A DNA stretch of 45,145 bases, from NCBI GenBank assembly GCA_017474045.1, contig JAFUHX010000085.1, forward strand, positions 1-45,145. Direction: 5' to 3'. The stretch comes from Clostridia bacterium (GTDB taxonomy: Bacteria; Bacillota; Clostridia; Oscillospirales; Acutalibacteraceae). Made by a program: the position numbers and the translations under genes. The stretch's first letter is position 1, and each line of letters opens with the position of its first letter. Shown here one piece after another: positions 16,466 to 24,043 of the stretch. Under the pieces are notes generated by a model. It searched no databases and was not told where the DNA came from. It saw only the letters and a list, made by a program, of their open reading frames with translations.

Positions 16466-17717
16466 TGTTCTTCACCTCGATATCAAGTTCTATTTTTGAA
16501 TTTTCGTTGAGACTCATTGAGGAAAAATCTATAAGCAGATTTTCCATTTCGGGAGGTCTCAGAAAAGCATATTTCTTTGAAAATACGGGTTCACCGTCTT
16601 TTTTGATTGTGAAGGTGCAACCGTTCAGCACATCGCGGCTGCGGAAGTAAAGAGTGGTTTTGCTGTTATCTTTATTCAGGTCGAGCTTCTGGGGTACGGC
16701 ATAAAGAAGCTTATCCGAAATGCTGATGTCAATTTCCTTTCGCTGTGCTTTACAGTAAAGTGCCGCATTTTTACCTGCGATTTCACCGCTTTCGGAAACA
16801 TAGTCAACAAGGTCATTTACATGAAGAGCATTACCGCAGGAGAAAATTCCGTCAATGCTTGTCATCAGCTGACCGTTTACGGCAGGACCCTTTGTTCGGG
16901 GGTCAAGCTTTACCGAAAGAGCTTCGGCAAGCTCGTTTTCGGGGATAAGACCTACCGAAAGGATGAGAGCGTCACATTCGATAATTGTTTCGGTGCCCTC
17001 AATGGGGGTCATTCTTTCGTCAACCCTTGAAATTTCTACGGCTGTGAGTCTGTCCTCGCCGAAAACCCTTGTAACCGTGTGGGAGAGGTGAAGGGGAATA
17101 TTATAGTCGTTAAGGCACTGATGAATGTTTCTTGTAAGACCGGAGGGAGTGCTTTTTGCTTCGTATACACCGAGAACCTCGGCGCCTTCGAGGGTGAGGC
17201 GTCTTGCCATAATCAGACCGATGTCACCGCTGCCGAGAATTACACATTTTTTAGCGGGCATAACACCTAAAAGATTGGTGAAGTGCTGTGCGGTGCCCGC
17301 GGTGAAAACACCCGAGGGCCTCGTTCCGTGAATCATAACCTGCTTAGCCGTTCTTTCACGGCAGCCGGTTGCAAGAACAAGCGCTTTTGTAAAAACAGCC
17401 TCAACACCGTTACGGTTTACGAGCACTACTCTGAAGCCGTCTTTTTCCTTTTCAATTCTTGTAACAAAGGTGAGGGTGAGAGAGTCGATTTTTTCTTCTT
17501 CAAAAAGCTCGGTGAATCTTTCGGCGTATTCGGGGCCGGAAAGCTTTTCTTTAAATCTTACAAGGCCGAAGCCGTCGTGAATACACTGCTTAAGAATACC
17601 GCCGAGCCTTGCTTCTCGTTCAACAAGAAGAACCGAAGCGCCGTTTTGCTTTGCGCTGATGGCTGCCGCGAGGCCTGCAGGGCCGCCGCCGATTACAACA
17701 ACATCATAGCTTTTCAT
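16458..17717 (-). CDS. NAD(P)/FAD-dependent oxidoreductase (GlpB/Nox-like)
   Basis: 419 aa, pyridine-nucleotide-disulfide-reductase fold. FAD Rossmann motif VVVIGGGPAGLAAA at 6-19, GGILKQC at ~39-45 with a cysteine where related enzymes have an active or cluster residue, second (NAD) Rossmann motif VILGSGDIGLIMARR at ~155-170, and FAD-closing GIFSCGNALHVNDLVD at ~290-305. In anaerobic G3P systems this subunit partners a GlpA-type dehydrogenase and a DUF1667 protein. Start: ATG with AAGGAGG 7 nt upstream, 12 nt after GlpA. The substrate-specific role is inferred from the neighbours. Confidence 0.9.
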   Translation of the reverse strand: MKSYDVVVIGGGPAGLAAAISAKQNGASVLLVEREARLGGILKQCIHDGFGLVRFKEKLSGPEYAERFTELFEEEKIDSLTLTFVTRIEKEKDGFRVVLVNRNGVEAVFTKALVLATGCRERTAKQVMIHGTRPSGVFTAGTAQHFTNLLGVMPAKKCVILGSGDIGLIMARRLTLEGAEVLGVYEAKSTPSGLTRNIHQCLNDYNIPLHLSHTVTRVFGEDRLTAVEISRVDERMTPIEGTETIIECDALILSVGLIPENELAEALSVKLDPRTKGPAVNGQLMTSIDGIFSCGNALHVNDLVDYVSESGEIAGKNAALYCKAQRKEIDISISDKLLYAVPQKLDLNKDNSKTTLYFRSRDVLNGCTFTIKKDGEPVFSKKYAFLRPPEMENLLIDFSSMSLNENSKIELDIEVKNNA

Positions 17718-17729
17718 ATCAATCCCTCC

Positions 17730-19433
17730 TTACTTTGTTTTTCCGTATGTAATAACAGAAGTTTCCGATGACTTTTTAACCTCGCTCAGAGGAACACCGA
17801 GAAATTCCGCAATTATCTGAGTTACCAGAGGAGAACAAAAGCCTCCCTGACATCTGCCCATTCCGGGACGGATACGCTTTTTGATGCCGTCAACGGTGGG
17901 AACGCAGATAGGCGACCTGAGTGCATCAAGAATTTCGCCCTTGCTGATTTCCTCGCATCGGCATACGATTACTCCGTAGTCGGGATTCTGCTTTATAAGC
18001 TCATTTCTTTCTTCGTCACTCATTTCGTTGAGCACGGGAACGCCCTTTCGTATCGGTGAATAATCAGGATTTTTTTCAACCGCTCTGATTTTCTTCAGCT
18101 CTTCAACTGCCATTTTTTCAATATCAAGAGCCACTGCGGGAGCAGTTGTAAGACCGGGTGACTGAATACCTGCGCAGTGAATAATATTTTTTGTTTTTCT
18201 TCCCTTTTCAATAATAAAGTCTTCTTCAAAGGTGGGGGCGCGGACACCCGTGAAATAGGTGATGATATCTCTCTCCGAAACAGAGGGCATGGTTTTTTTC
18301 TGCTTATCAAAAACAGTTTTAATGCTCTCTTTTCTTGTTTCGGTATTTTCCTTTTCGTAGGTTTCTACAGCATCGGGGCCTAAAAGCAGATTATGGTGCA
18401 CCGTGTGGATTGTGCCGCCGCCCTTAGTATGGCTTTTGCCGAAGTTGAGGCTTACGGTAGAAGCAACCGAGTGCATAAAGGCGCCCGCTTTTTTATCGAG
18501 AATTGAGTTTGTGCCTCTTCGGGGATGAATTGAGAAAAATCTGTCCTGAGCCATAGCCGCAATATCCTCGGAGAAAACGCCTGCCGCATTGATAACAATT
18601 GCGGGGTAAACCGTACCTCTGTTGGTTTCAACGCTTTTAATTTCTCCGCCTTCTACCTGCATATCCGTAACAGCCGTGTTAAGAAAAATCTCCGCTCCGT
18701 TCATTGCCGCATTTTCCGCGTAGGCGATTGTCAGCCCGTAAGGACATACACAGCCCGTTGAGGGGTTGGAAATTGCGAATTTGAAATCCTCTCTCAGGTT
18801 GGGCTCTCTTCGTTTCAGCTCTTCGCCTGAAATAATTTCCGTGTCGCTGATGCCGTCGTGCTTTTTTCTCCAGAGAGCATACAGATATATAATGCCCTTC
18901 ATCCACGCCTTATCAAAGCATACATACTGACCTACACGCTCAAAGGGTACGTCAAGCTCCTTGCATATTTGTCCGTACATCTCGTTGCCTTTTCTTATGT
19001 AATAATGCTTTTTTGACCCCTTTGAAAGGTCAACGCCGGGATGAACCTCACCGTCGTTTCTGCCTGAAGCCTGAAGTGCCAGGTCTGCCTCCTTTTCAAC
19101 AAGAAGAATACTGAGCTTCCATTTTGAAAGCTCTCTTGCAATTGAAACGCCGGAGATACCGCCGCCGATGATGAGCACATCAACTTTTCTTCCATCAAGA
19201 GCATTATCCTTAAGCTTCGGTACGCGCATCGGTTTATTCTGCACTTCCTCGCAGATAATATCGTTTACTACGTGAATTTCACTGTACTTTGTTGCCGCTG
19301 TCTGACAGGCGGCAACAACATCAGACCATTTTGAAAGCTTACCTTTTACCGTGATTATATTATCACTGAGCTCAGCCTTTACCGCTGAACCGAACTGTTT
19401 CTGTAGCTTTTTATTGATTTTATCGATATTCAA
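17730..19433 (-). CDS. GlpA-like FAD dehydrogenase with N-terminal BON-like and C-terminal BFD [2Fe-2S] domains
   Basis: 567 aa. Three parts: residues ~1-65, a BON-like stretch (NIITVKGKLSKWSDVV, IHVVNDII); ~84-460, a DAO-type FAD dehydrogenase with VLIIGGGISGVSIARELS and the substrate-side RRGTNSILDK; ~488-560, a bacterioferritin-associated-ferredoxin-type domain with C491-x-C493 and C528-x4-C533. Known relatives oxidise glycerol-3-phosphate to dihydroxyacetone phosphate. Here the N-terminal addition is unusual. Start: TTG at 19433 (no nearby ATG in frame), with AAAGGGG about 11 nt upstream. First gene of the five-gene operon, behind the promoter at 19497-19525. Confidence 0.87.
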   Translation of the reverse strand: MNIDKINKKLQKQFGSAVKAELSDNIITVKGKLSKWSDVVAACQTAATKYSEIHVVNDIICEEVQNKPMRVPKLKDNALDGRKVDVLIIGGGISGVSIARELSKWKLSILLVEKEADLALQASGRNDGEVHPGVDLSKGSKKHYYIRKGNEMYGQICKELDVPFERVGQYVCFDKAWMKGIIYLYALWRKKHDGISDTEIISGEELKRREPNLREDFKFAISNPSTGCVCPYGLTIAYAENAAMNGAEIFLNTAVTDMQVEGGEIKSVETNRGTVYPAIVINAAGVFSEDIAAMAQDRFFSIHPRRGTNSILDKKAGAFMHSVASTVSLNFGKSHTKGGGTIHTVHHNLLLGPDAVETYEKENTETRKESIKTVFDKQKKTMPSVSERDIITYFTGVRAPTFEEDFIIEKGRKTKNIIHCAGIQSPGLTTAPAVALDIEKMAVEELKKIRAVEKNPDYSPIRKGVPVLNEMSDEERNELIKQNPDYGVIVCRCEEISKGEILDALRSPICVPTVDGIKKRIRPGMGRCQGGFCSPLVTQIIAEFLGVPLSEVKKSSETSVITYGKTK

Positions 19434-19496
19434 CAGAATCAGACCCCTTTATACAATGAGATGTTATATGTAATTTGTATAATAGCCATATACACC

Positions 19497-19525
19497 ATAA
19501 TACGACAAATGTAGGGCTTTGTCAA
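19497..19525 (-). promoter_or_regulatory. Promoter of the Glp-like operon
   Basis: Minus-strand TTGACA (19520-19525), 17-nt spacer, TATTAT (19497-19502). The 60-nt leader has an imperfect palindrome, ATTTGT...ACAAAT, around the -10 box, a possible operator (weak). Confidence 0.75.
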
Positions 19526-19585
19526 TAGAATACAAAAAACTAAACATTAACATTATTTTTTGTTGCAAATATACAAATATATTTT

Positions 19586-19619
19586 AAAAATCCCATTCGC
19601 TGACACGAACGGGATTTTT
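19586..19619 (-). terminator. Hairpin terminator after the DUF2500-type gene
   Basis: AAAATCCCaTTCG/CGAAcGGGATTTT, a 12-bp stem with one mismatch and A/T-rich flanks on both sides. It separates the small DUF2500-type operon from the Glp operon promoter. Confidence 0.65.
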
Positions 19620-19700
19620 TGGAAGCACGTCTCATTTCAGAATCTGTTTTATCATACAAAATCTGAAAACTGTAATAAAATATACTCCTTTATAACCGGA

Positions 19701-20076
19701 TTAAATGATAAAACTATACAGTTCTCCCTCAACCAATGTTACTTCACCGCTTTGTCCTATTTCAAGACCGTCATACATTTCCTGAGGAATATCAAGCTTA
19801 ATTATCTTTTCATCGGTTTTAAATTCAACGGTATAAATTGTAACGGCTTTTTGCGTTTTAATTCCTACCATATCAACACGACAGCGCAAATCAACTATTT
19901 GAGCCTTAAATTTAACAGTTTCAAATTCAGTTTTTATCTCCGAAGGCGATGAATTTGATTCAGTTTTTTTCTTTTTGTTTATATGGTTTTATAATTTTTC
20001 TGATGTATAAAGCAAAAATTATTATTGCACAAATACAGATACAAATATAAATAATAAATACATTTGCCATTCTCAT
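19701..20076 (-). pseudogene. Frameshifted DUF2500-type membrane-anchored protein
   Basis: Two frames together make one protein. The first (start 20076 or 20070) encodes an N-terminal membrane segment, FIIYICICICAIIIFALYI, then KIIKPYKQKEK, and stops at TGA just after a run of seven A. With six A the frame stays open: KTESNSSPSEIKTEF, then RCRVDMVGIKTQKAV and YTVEFKTDEKIIKLDIPQ to ELYSFII and the stop at 19701. The second part resembles the DUF2500 domain (VxF...GDxxxL.V...Y..L..G..G.LT..G..Y..F). Total about 122 aa. The extra A may be mutation, assembly error or programmed slippage. The start has only a weak ribosome site. It follows the YgjP-like gene by 114 nt. Confidence 0.6.
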
Positions 20077-20190
20077 AATAAACTACCGACAACAACCAAA
20101 CTAATTACTTATAAAACATGGATTTATTTTGCGATGTATGGTATAATTATTGAGTAATTAAATTGGTTTTGTATATTATTAATTGCTAGA

Positions 20191-20766
20191 TTACTTGGGC
20201 AATCTCCCCATATACACCCCACCGTTATCATTAAGCCACTTATGCCACCTCTTATACTCTGGGAACACCCTTTCAATCTCAGCATAAAACTGTAGCGAGT
20301 GATTCATATGTTTCCTATGGCAAAGCTCGTGGACAACAACACTGTCAATAACCTCAATCGGAAACAGAACCAACAGACAGTTAAAGTTAAGATTACCCTT
20401 TGACGAGCAACTGCCCCAACGGGTACGCTGACAACGTATAGTGATTCTGTTATAAGTTACGCCAATTTTTGGCGCGTAATATTTCACTCGCTCAGGGATG
20501 ATTGTCTTTGCTTTTTCTGCAAGAGCGTTTATTTCTTCCTGCGTGAAAGGTTGCACATCGCTGATTGCTTTTTCACGCTCCTCTATTTTGGCAAGATTTT
20601 TTTCAACCCACGACTTTTTTGATTCGATAAAACTATAAATCTCTTCGTCCTTCATATGTAAAGGTGCACGAGCGATGATTTCTCCTGTCTTGAGTTGAAT
20701 AGAGAGTGTCTTGCGATCACTGCGTATTATATTAACTTTTACATCTTTGTTAATGTTAAAACTCAT
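20191..20766 (-). CDS. YgjP-like (DUF45) zinc metallopeptidase-fold protein
   Basis: 191 aa. The SprT/WLM-like zinc motif HELCH is at 146-150 with a third His at 156 (HRKHMNH), preceded by RCQRTRWGSCSSKGNLNFN (~111-129), the hallmark of the DUF45/YgjP family, and followed by FPEYKRWHKWLN. Cytoplasmic; the family has been linked to metal-dependent hydrolysis, but this gene's substrate is not known. The ATG at 20766 has AAGGTG 6 nt upstream and is preferred to a GTG at 20775. It lies 27 nt after the small Gly-rich gene, so they are probably cotranscribed. Confidence 0.9.
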   Translation of the reverse strand: MSFNINKDVKVNIIRSDRKTLSIQLKTGEIIARAPLHMKDEEIYSFIESKKSWVEKNLAKIEEREKAISDVQPFTQEEINALAEKAKTIIPERVKYYAPKIGVTYNRITIRCQRTRWGSCSSKGNLNFNCLLVLFPIEVIDSVVVHELCHRKHMNHSLQFYAEIERVFPEYKRWHKWLNDNGGVYMGRLPK

Positions 20767-20793
20767 ATCGTACACCTTCTGTCATTACTCGAT

Positions 20794-20967
20794 TTATTTA
20801 CCTATCAGACAAAGCGCCCAACCTATGACTGCCAATACAATCAATGCAGTAGCACAGCCTGAACCTCCATTGCCTCCGCTGTTATTTGAGCTGTTATTTC
20901 TCTCTCCGCCCGAACCACCGCCGGAAGAGGTCATTTTAAAAGCATAAAAATCATTAAGATCAGGCAT
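20794..20967 (-). CDS. 57-aa Gly/Ser/Asn-rich single-pass membrane protein
   Basis: Sequence from ATG at 20967: MPDLNDFYAFK head, a low-complexity Gly/Ser/Asn stretch with Arg/Glu (residues ~12-37), then a hydrophobic helix CATALIVLAVIGWALCLIG (38-56) and a terminal Lys. Ribosome site GAGGGTGG at about 9 nt. Proteins with the same head, glycine linker and tail helix occur as hypothetical small proteins in Clostridia (recalled, not searched). Directly upstream of the YgjP-like gene and on the same strand. The function is unknown; it could be a membrane tether or partner for the protease. Codon use is coding-like, with no internal stops. Confidence 0.65.
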   Translation of the reverse strand: MPDLNDFYAFKMTSSGGGSGGERNNSSNNSGGNGGSGCATALIVLAVIGWALCLIGK

Positions 20968-21102
20968 AAAATATATCCACCCTCGAGCATTTAAATTCGC
21001 TCATATTATACTCTTATCTCCACTGCAATTGCAATATCAAACCGCCCGTCCACCACGTCAAGTCCTAATATATGTACTCAAAGCCGAATTTTTTTTCTAT
21101 CA

Positions 21103-21131
21103 TTGACAACAATGCCACTCAACCATATAAT
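21103..21131 (+). promoter_or_regulatory. Consensus promoter of the macro/ARH/vWA operon
   Basis: TTGACA (21103-21108), 17-nt spacer, TATAAT (21126-21131), 35 nt before the macro-domain start. Confidence 0.8.
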
Positions 21132-21165
21132 TAAACCATAAAAGTAACGATTTGAGGTGAAATAA

Positions 21166-22224
21166 ATGCCCCTTCAGATAATCCGTCAGGATATAACAAA
21201 AATGCAGGTTGATGCTATTGTCAACACAACCAACGAAGAAATGATAGGCTACAGCGGTGTTGACCTTGCCGTACATACTGCCGCAGGTCCCGAACTTGAT
21301 GAGTTCTGCAGAGAACTCACGCCTCTCAGTCTCGGCAAAGCAAAAATAACTCCTGCTTTTAATCTGCCTTGTAAATATATTATTCATACCTCAGGTCCCG
21401 TATGGGAAGGGGGAAATAGCGGAGAAACCGAGCTTCTTATTTCCTGCTATAACGAGTGTCTGAAGCTTGCAAAAGAAAACAAATGTGAAACTGTTGCCTT
21501 TCCTCTTATCTCGTCGGGGACTTACGGCTATCCAAAGGATAAGGTGCTGAAAATTGCAATTAACACCATAAGTACATTTCTCTTCGATAATGAAATGACG
21601 GTTTATCTCCTTGTCTATGACGAGAAATCCTATGAGCTTTCAGAAAAGCTCTTTTCAGGCATAGAGAGCTATATTGACGACAACTATGCCGAGCGTTATT
21701 CGGGTGGTTTCTTTAACGCTTCATTTTCCCGTGAAAAGAGATTTGACACCGAGATTCAGTATAATTGTGCTATGTCAGATGAATGTATGTCTGCTCCCTG
21801 CATTGAGGAAAATTATGCACCTGCGCCTTGCACCGTCGGCAATGCACCGAAACAGAGCCTTGAGGATTTTATAAAGATCGATGAAAGCTTTGCTCTGAAG
21901 CTCATAAAGCTTATTGATGCTAAAGGCATCAGCGATGTTGAGTGCTACAAAAAAGCCAATGTCAGCAAGCAGACCTGGCACAAGCTGATGACAGACAAGC
22001 ACTATAAACCCAATAAGAAAACGGCAATCTCATTTGCAGTTGCTCTTGAACTCAGCCTTGACGAAACGCAGAATCTTCTCTCATCCGTTGGATTTATTTT
22101 GTCAGACAGCAGTCTTTTTGATGTAATTATCAAGTACTGTCTTGAGAATGAAATCTACGATGTTTTTGAGATTGACTCGGCACTTTTCAAGTATGACCAG
22201 GAGACGCTGTTCTCCACAATTTAA
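21166..22224 (+). CDS. Macro-domain protein with C-terminal helical domain
   Basis: 352 aa. Residues 1-~165 are a macro domain, an ADP-ribose binder/hydrolase fold: DAIVNTTNEEM (binding loop 1), GYSGVDLAVHTAAG, IIHTSGPVW and PLISSGTYGYPKD (phosphate loop 2). A linker of ~60 residues follows, including a Cys/Pro-rich part (CMSAPCIEENYAPAPC), then ~230-352 an all-helical domain (KLIDAKGISDVECYKKANV, SKQTWHKLM, DETQNLLSSVGF) that looks like an XRE-type HTH variant. Start: ATG with GAGGTG. It leads an operon with an ADP-ribosylglycohydrolase and a vWA protein, so removal of ADP-ribose from protein or nucleic acid is likely (inference). Confidence 0.87.
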   Translation: MPLQIIRQDITKMQVDAIVNTTNEEMIGYSGVDLAVHTAAGPELDEFCRELTPLSLGKAKITPAFNLPCKYIIHTSGPVWEGGNSGETELLISCYNECLKLAKENKCETVAFPLISSGTYGYPKDKVLKIAINTISTFLFDNEMTVYLLVYDEKSYELSEKLFSGIESYIDDNYAERYSGGFFNASFSREKRFDTEIQYNCAMSDECMSAPCIEENYAPAPCTVGNAPKQSLEDFIKIDESFALKLIKLIDAKGISDVECYKKANVSKQTWHKLMTDKHYKPNKKTAISFAVALELSLDETQNLLSSVGFILSDSSLFDVIIKYCLENEIYDVFEIDSALFKYDQETLFSTI

Positions 22225-22269
22225 AAGTCAATTGCCGATTGACCAAAAGAAAAATCAAATATTTTATAC

Positions 22270-22313
22270 TATGGTTGTAAGGTTAAGAAAGACCTTGCAA
22301 CCATACTTTTTTT
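22270..22313 (+). terminator. Terminator hairpin directly before the ARH ribosome site
   Basis: A 14-bp stem with one G-U pair, 22270-22283 with 22292-22305 (TATGGTTG...CAACCATA), then C and seven T, immediately followed by GGAGGT of the next gene. It could end the macro mRNA or attenuate expression of the ARH and vWA genes. Confidence 0.7.
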
Positions 22314-22326
22314 GGAGGTAAATACT

Positions 22327-23121
22327 ATGACAGGTGCAATTATCGGCGATATTGTCGGTTCAAGATTTGAATTTCACAACCATAAAAGTAAAGAGTTCAC
22401 CCTCTTTACTCCCCGTTGTTTTTTCACAGATGACACGGTTATGACTCTTGCGGTGGCAAAAGCTCTGAACGAATACCAAACCGTAACCGACTACGAGAAT
22501 TTTAAACTGACTCTCATAAAATCTATGCACGAAATCGGAAATCACTATCCCGACTGCGGTTACGGCGGAAGATTTTACGGCTGGATAAGAAACAAAAGAA
22601 CAACTCCTTATAACAGCTACGGCAACGGCTCAGCTATGAGAGTTTCACCTGTTGGTTGGTACGCTAAATCGCTTGATGAAGCTGAAAGATTAGCCAAAGC
22701 AACTGCGGTTGTAACACACAATCACCCCGAAGGAATAAAGGGTGCGGTAAGTGTGGCAGGCGCAATTTATCTTGCCCGTACGGGTAGCACGATGAATGAG
22801 CTCAGGAAATATGTCAGCAGGTTTTATAAAATTGACTTCACTCTTAATCAGATAAGACCGACCTATGGCTTTCACGAAACCTGTCAGGATTCCGTTCCTC
22901 AGGCATTTGAAGCATTCTTTGAATCGGTGAGCTTTGAGGATGCAATAAGAAATGCAATCTCTATCGGTGGCGACAGTGACACCATAGCCGCAATAACGGG
23001 CTCGGTGGCAGAAGCATTCTATGGCGTAGGAAACAAATTAAAAGAAACAGCAGTGTCCTATCTCGATGAAAGACTGCTGAAAATTTATAACGAATTCAAC
23101 AACAAAACGGAGGTAAAGTAA
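22327..23121 (+). CDS. ADP-ribosylglycohydrolase (DraG family)
   Basis: 264 aa, all-helical hydrolase predicted to cleave ADP-ribose from a modified macromolecule using two Mg/Mn ions. Metal-site motifs: GAIIGDIVGS at the start, FTDDTVMT (33-40), GNGSAMRVSPVGW (~103-115), THNHPEGIKGA and the C-terminal GGDSDTIAAITGS (~218-230). All expected acids are present. Start: ATG 22327 with GGAGGT 7 nt upstream; a TTG 15 nt earlier overlaps the ribosome site and is rejected. The vWA gene begins 1 nt after the stop. Confidence 0.92.
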   Translation: MTGAIIGDIVGSRFEFHNHKSKEFTLFTPRCFFTDDTVMTLAVAKALNEYQTVTDYENFKLTLIKSMHEIGNHYPDCGYGGRFYGWIRNKRTTPYNSYGNGSAMRVSPVGWYAKSLDEAERLAKATAVVTHNHPEGIKGAVSVAGAIYLARTGSTMNELRKYVSRFYKIDFTLNQIRPTYGFHETCQDSVPQAFEAFFESVSFEDAIRNAISIGGDSDTIAAITGSVAEAFYGVGNKLKETAVSYLDERLLKIYNEFNNKTEVK

Positions 23122-23122
23122 A

Positions 23123-23773
23123 ATGAAAAACAACATCACAGAATTAGTATTTATCCTTGACAGAAGCGGCTCAATGGCAGGTCTTGAGAGTGACACAATC
23201 GGCGGCTTCAATGCAATGATTGAAAAGCAGAAGAAGGAAGACGGTGAGTGCTACATCTCTACTGTACTTTTTGACAATGTAAGCGAAGTACTTCACGACA
23301 GAGTTAAGCTCGCTGACATCAGACCTATGACCGACAAGGAATACACCGTCAGAGGCTGTACAGCTCTTATCGATGCTCTTGGCGGAGCGATTCATCACAT
23401 CGGTAACATCCACAAGTACGCTCGTCCTGAGGATGTACCCGAGCACACAATGTTCATCATCACCACCGACGGTATGGAGAACGCAAGTCAACGATACTCA
23501 AGCGATGAGGTCAAAAGAATGATTGAGCGACAGAAAGAAAAATACGGTTGGGAGTTTCTTTTCATCGGTGCAAATATTGATGCGGTCGAAACTGCAAGAC
23601 GCTACGGCATTAACGAGGACAGAGCCGTTAACTACAACGCCGATGCTAAGGGTACGGGAATACTTTATGAGTCGGTTGCATGTGCAGTTAGCAGCGTGAG
23701 AAAGTGTGCACCGCTTGATAACAGCTGGAGAGATAATATTGATGAGGATTATAAGAAAAGGGGGAAGAAGTGA
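23123..23773 (+). CDS. vWA-domain protein with intact MIDAS
   Basis: 216 aa, a single von Willebrand factor A domain (~5-190), cytoplasmic. The metal-ion-dependent adhesion site is complete: D13-x-S15-x-S17 (DRSGSM), the Thr of RGCTALIDALGG (~77) and Asp of TTDGMENAS (~117). Proteins of this kind act as scaffolds with ATPases or in tellurite/stress clusters. Start: ATG with GGAGGTAAAGTAAA upstream, 1 nt after ARH, hence translational coupling. The stop TGA is followed in frame by the open chimeric remnant at 23774-24301. Its specific partner is unknown. Confidence 0.9.
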   Translation: MKNNITELVFILDRSGSMAGLESDTIGGFNAMIEKQKKEDGECYISTVLFDNVSEVLHDRVKLADIRPMTDKEYTVRGCTALIDALGGAIHHIGNIHKYARPEDVPEHTMFIITTDGMENASQRYSSDEVKRMIERQKEKYGWEFLFIGANIDAVETARRYGINEDRAVNYNADAKGTGILYESVACAVSSVRKCAPLDNSWRDNIDEDYKKRGKK

Positions 23774-24043
23774 GAGTACTTTTTAAAAACATTCGGATGG
23801 AAGTCGTACAGTAAAACTGACGAAAGATTTGTTTTTATTAAAAACAACATAAGATTTTCTGTTCTTATATCAAGACTCCTGAGAGTCGAATATAACAAAA
23901 ACGGTAGCTTTACCGACGAACCTACACAGTCCGCTATAAACAGAAATTTTGATAAACCCGACTTTGATATAAAAGAAAACGGTCACGCGGTCATTATTTC
24001 AACCTCTAATACTGCTTTCGAATATAATACCGCTAAAAGAAAA
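23774..24043 (+). pseudogene. Fragment of a GH31 (alpha-glucosidase-like) N-terminal domain
   Basis: About 90 open codons with no usable start, in frame with the vWA gene after its TGA. The stretch IRFSVLISRLLRVEYNKNG, then SFTDEPTQSAINRNFDKPDF matches the N-terminal beta domain of GH31 glucosidases (xxLIRMEYxxxGxFxDxPTQxVxNRxFxxPxF). No catalytic barrel follows; the frame runs straight into an APH-like tail at about codon 92. I read this as debris from deletion and fusion. Confidence 0.55.

Noticed and set aside
19560-19952. 130-codon plus-strand open frame
   Set aside because: It is antisense to the frameshifted DUF2500-type gene, begins before a terminator and has no ribosome site; composition is Phe/Asn-rich as expected for antisense of AT-rich coding DNA.
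20711-20947. 78-codon plus-strand open frame, Pro-rich end
   Set aside because: Proline runs are the reverse reading of the Gly-rich gene on the minus strand; no ribosome site.
23771-23773. TGA of the vWA gene as selenocysteine or read-through site
   Set aside because: No SECIS-like hairpin directly downstream and the following sequence is two truncated unrelated domains; left as an open test only.
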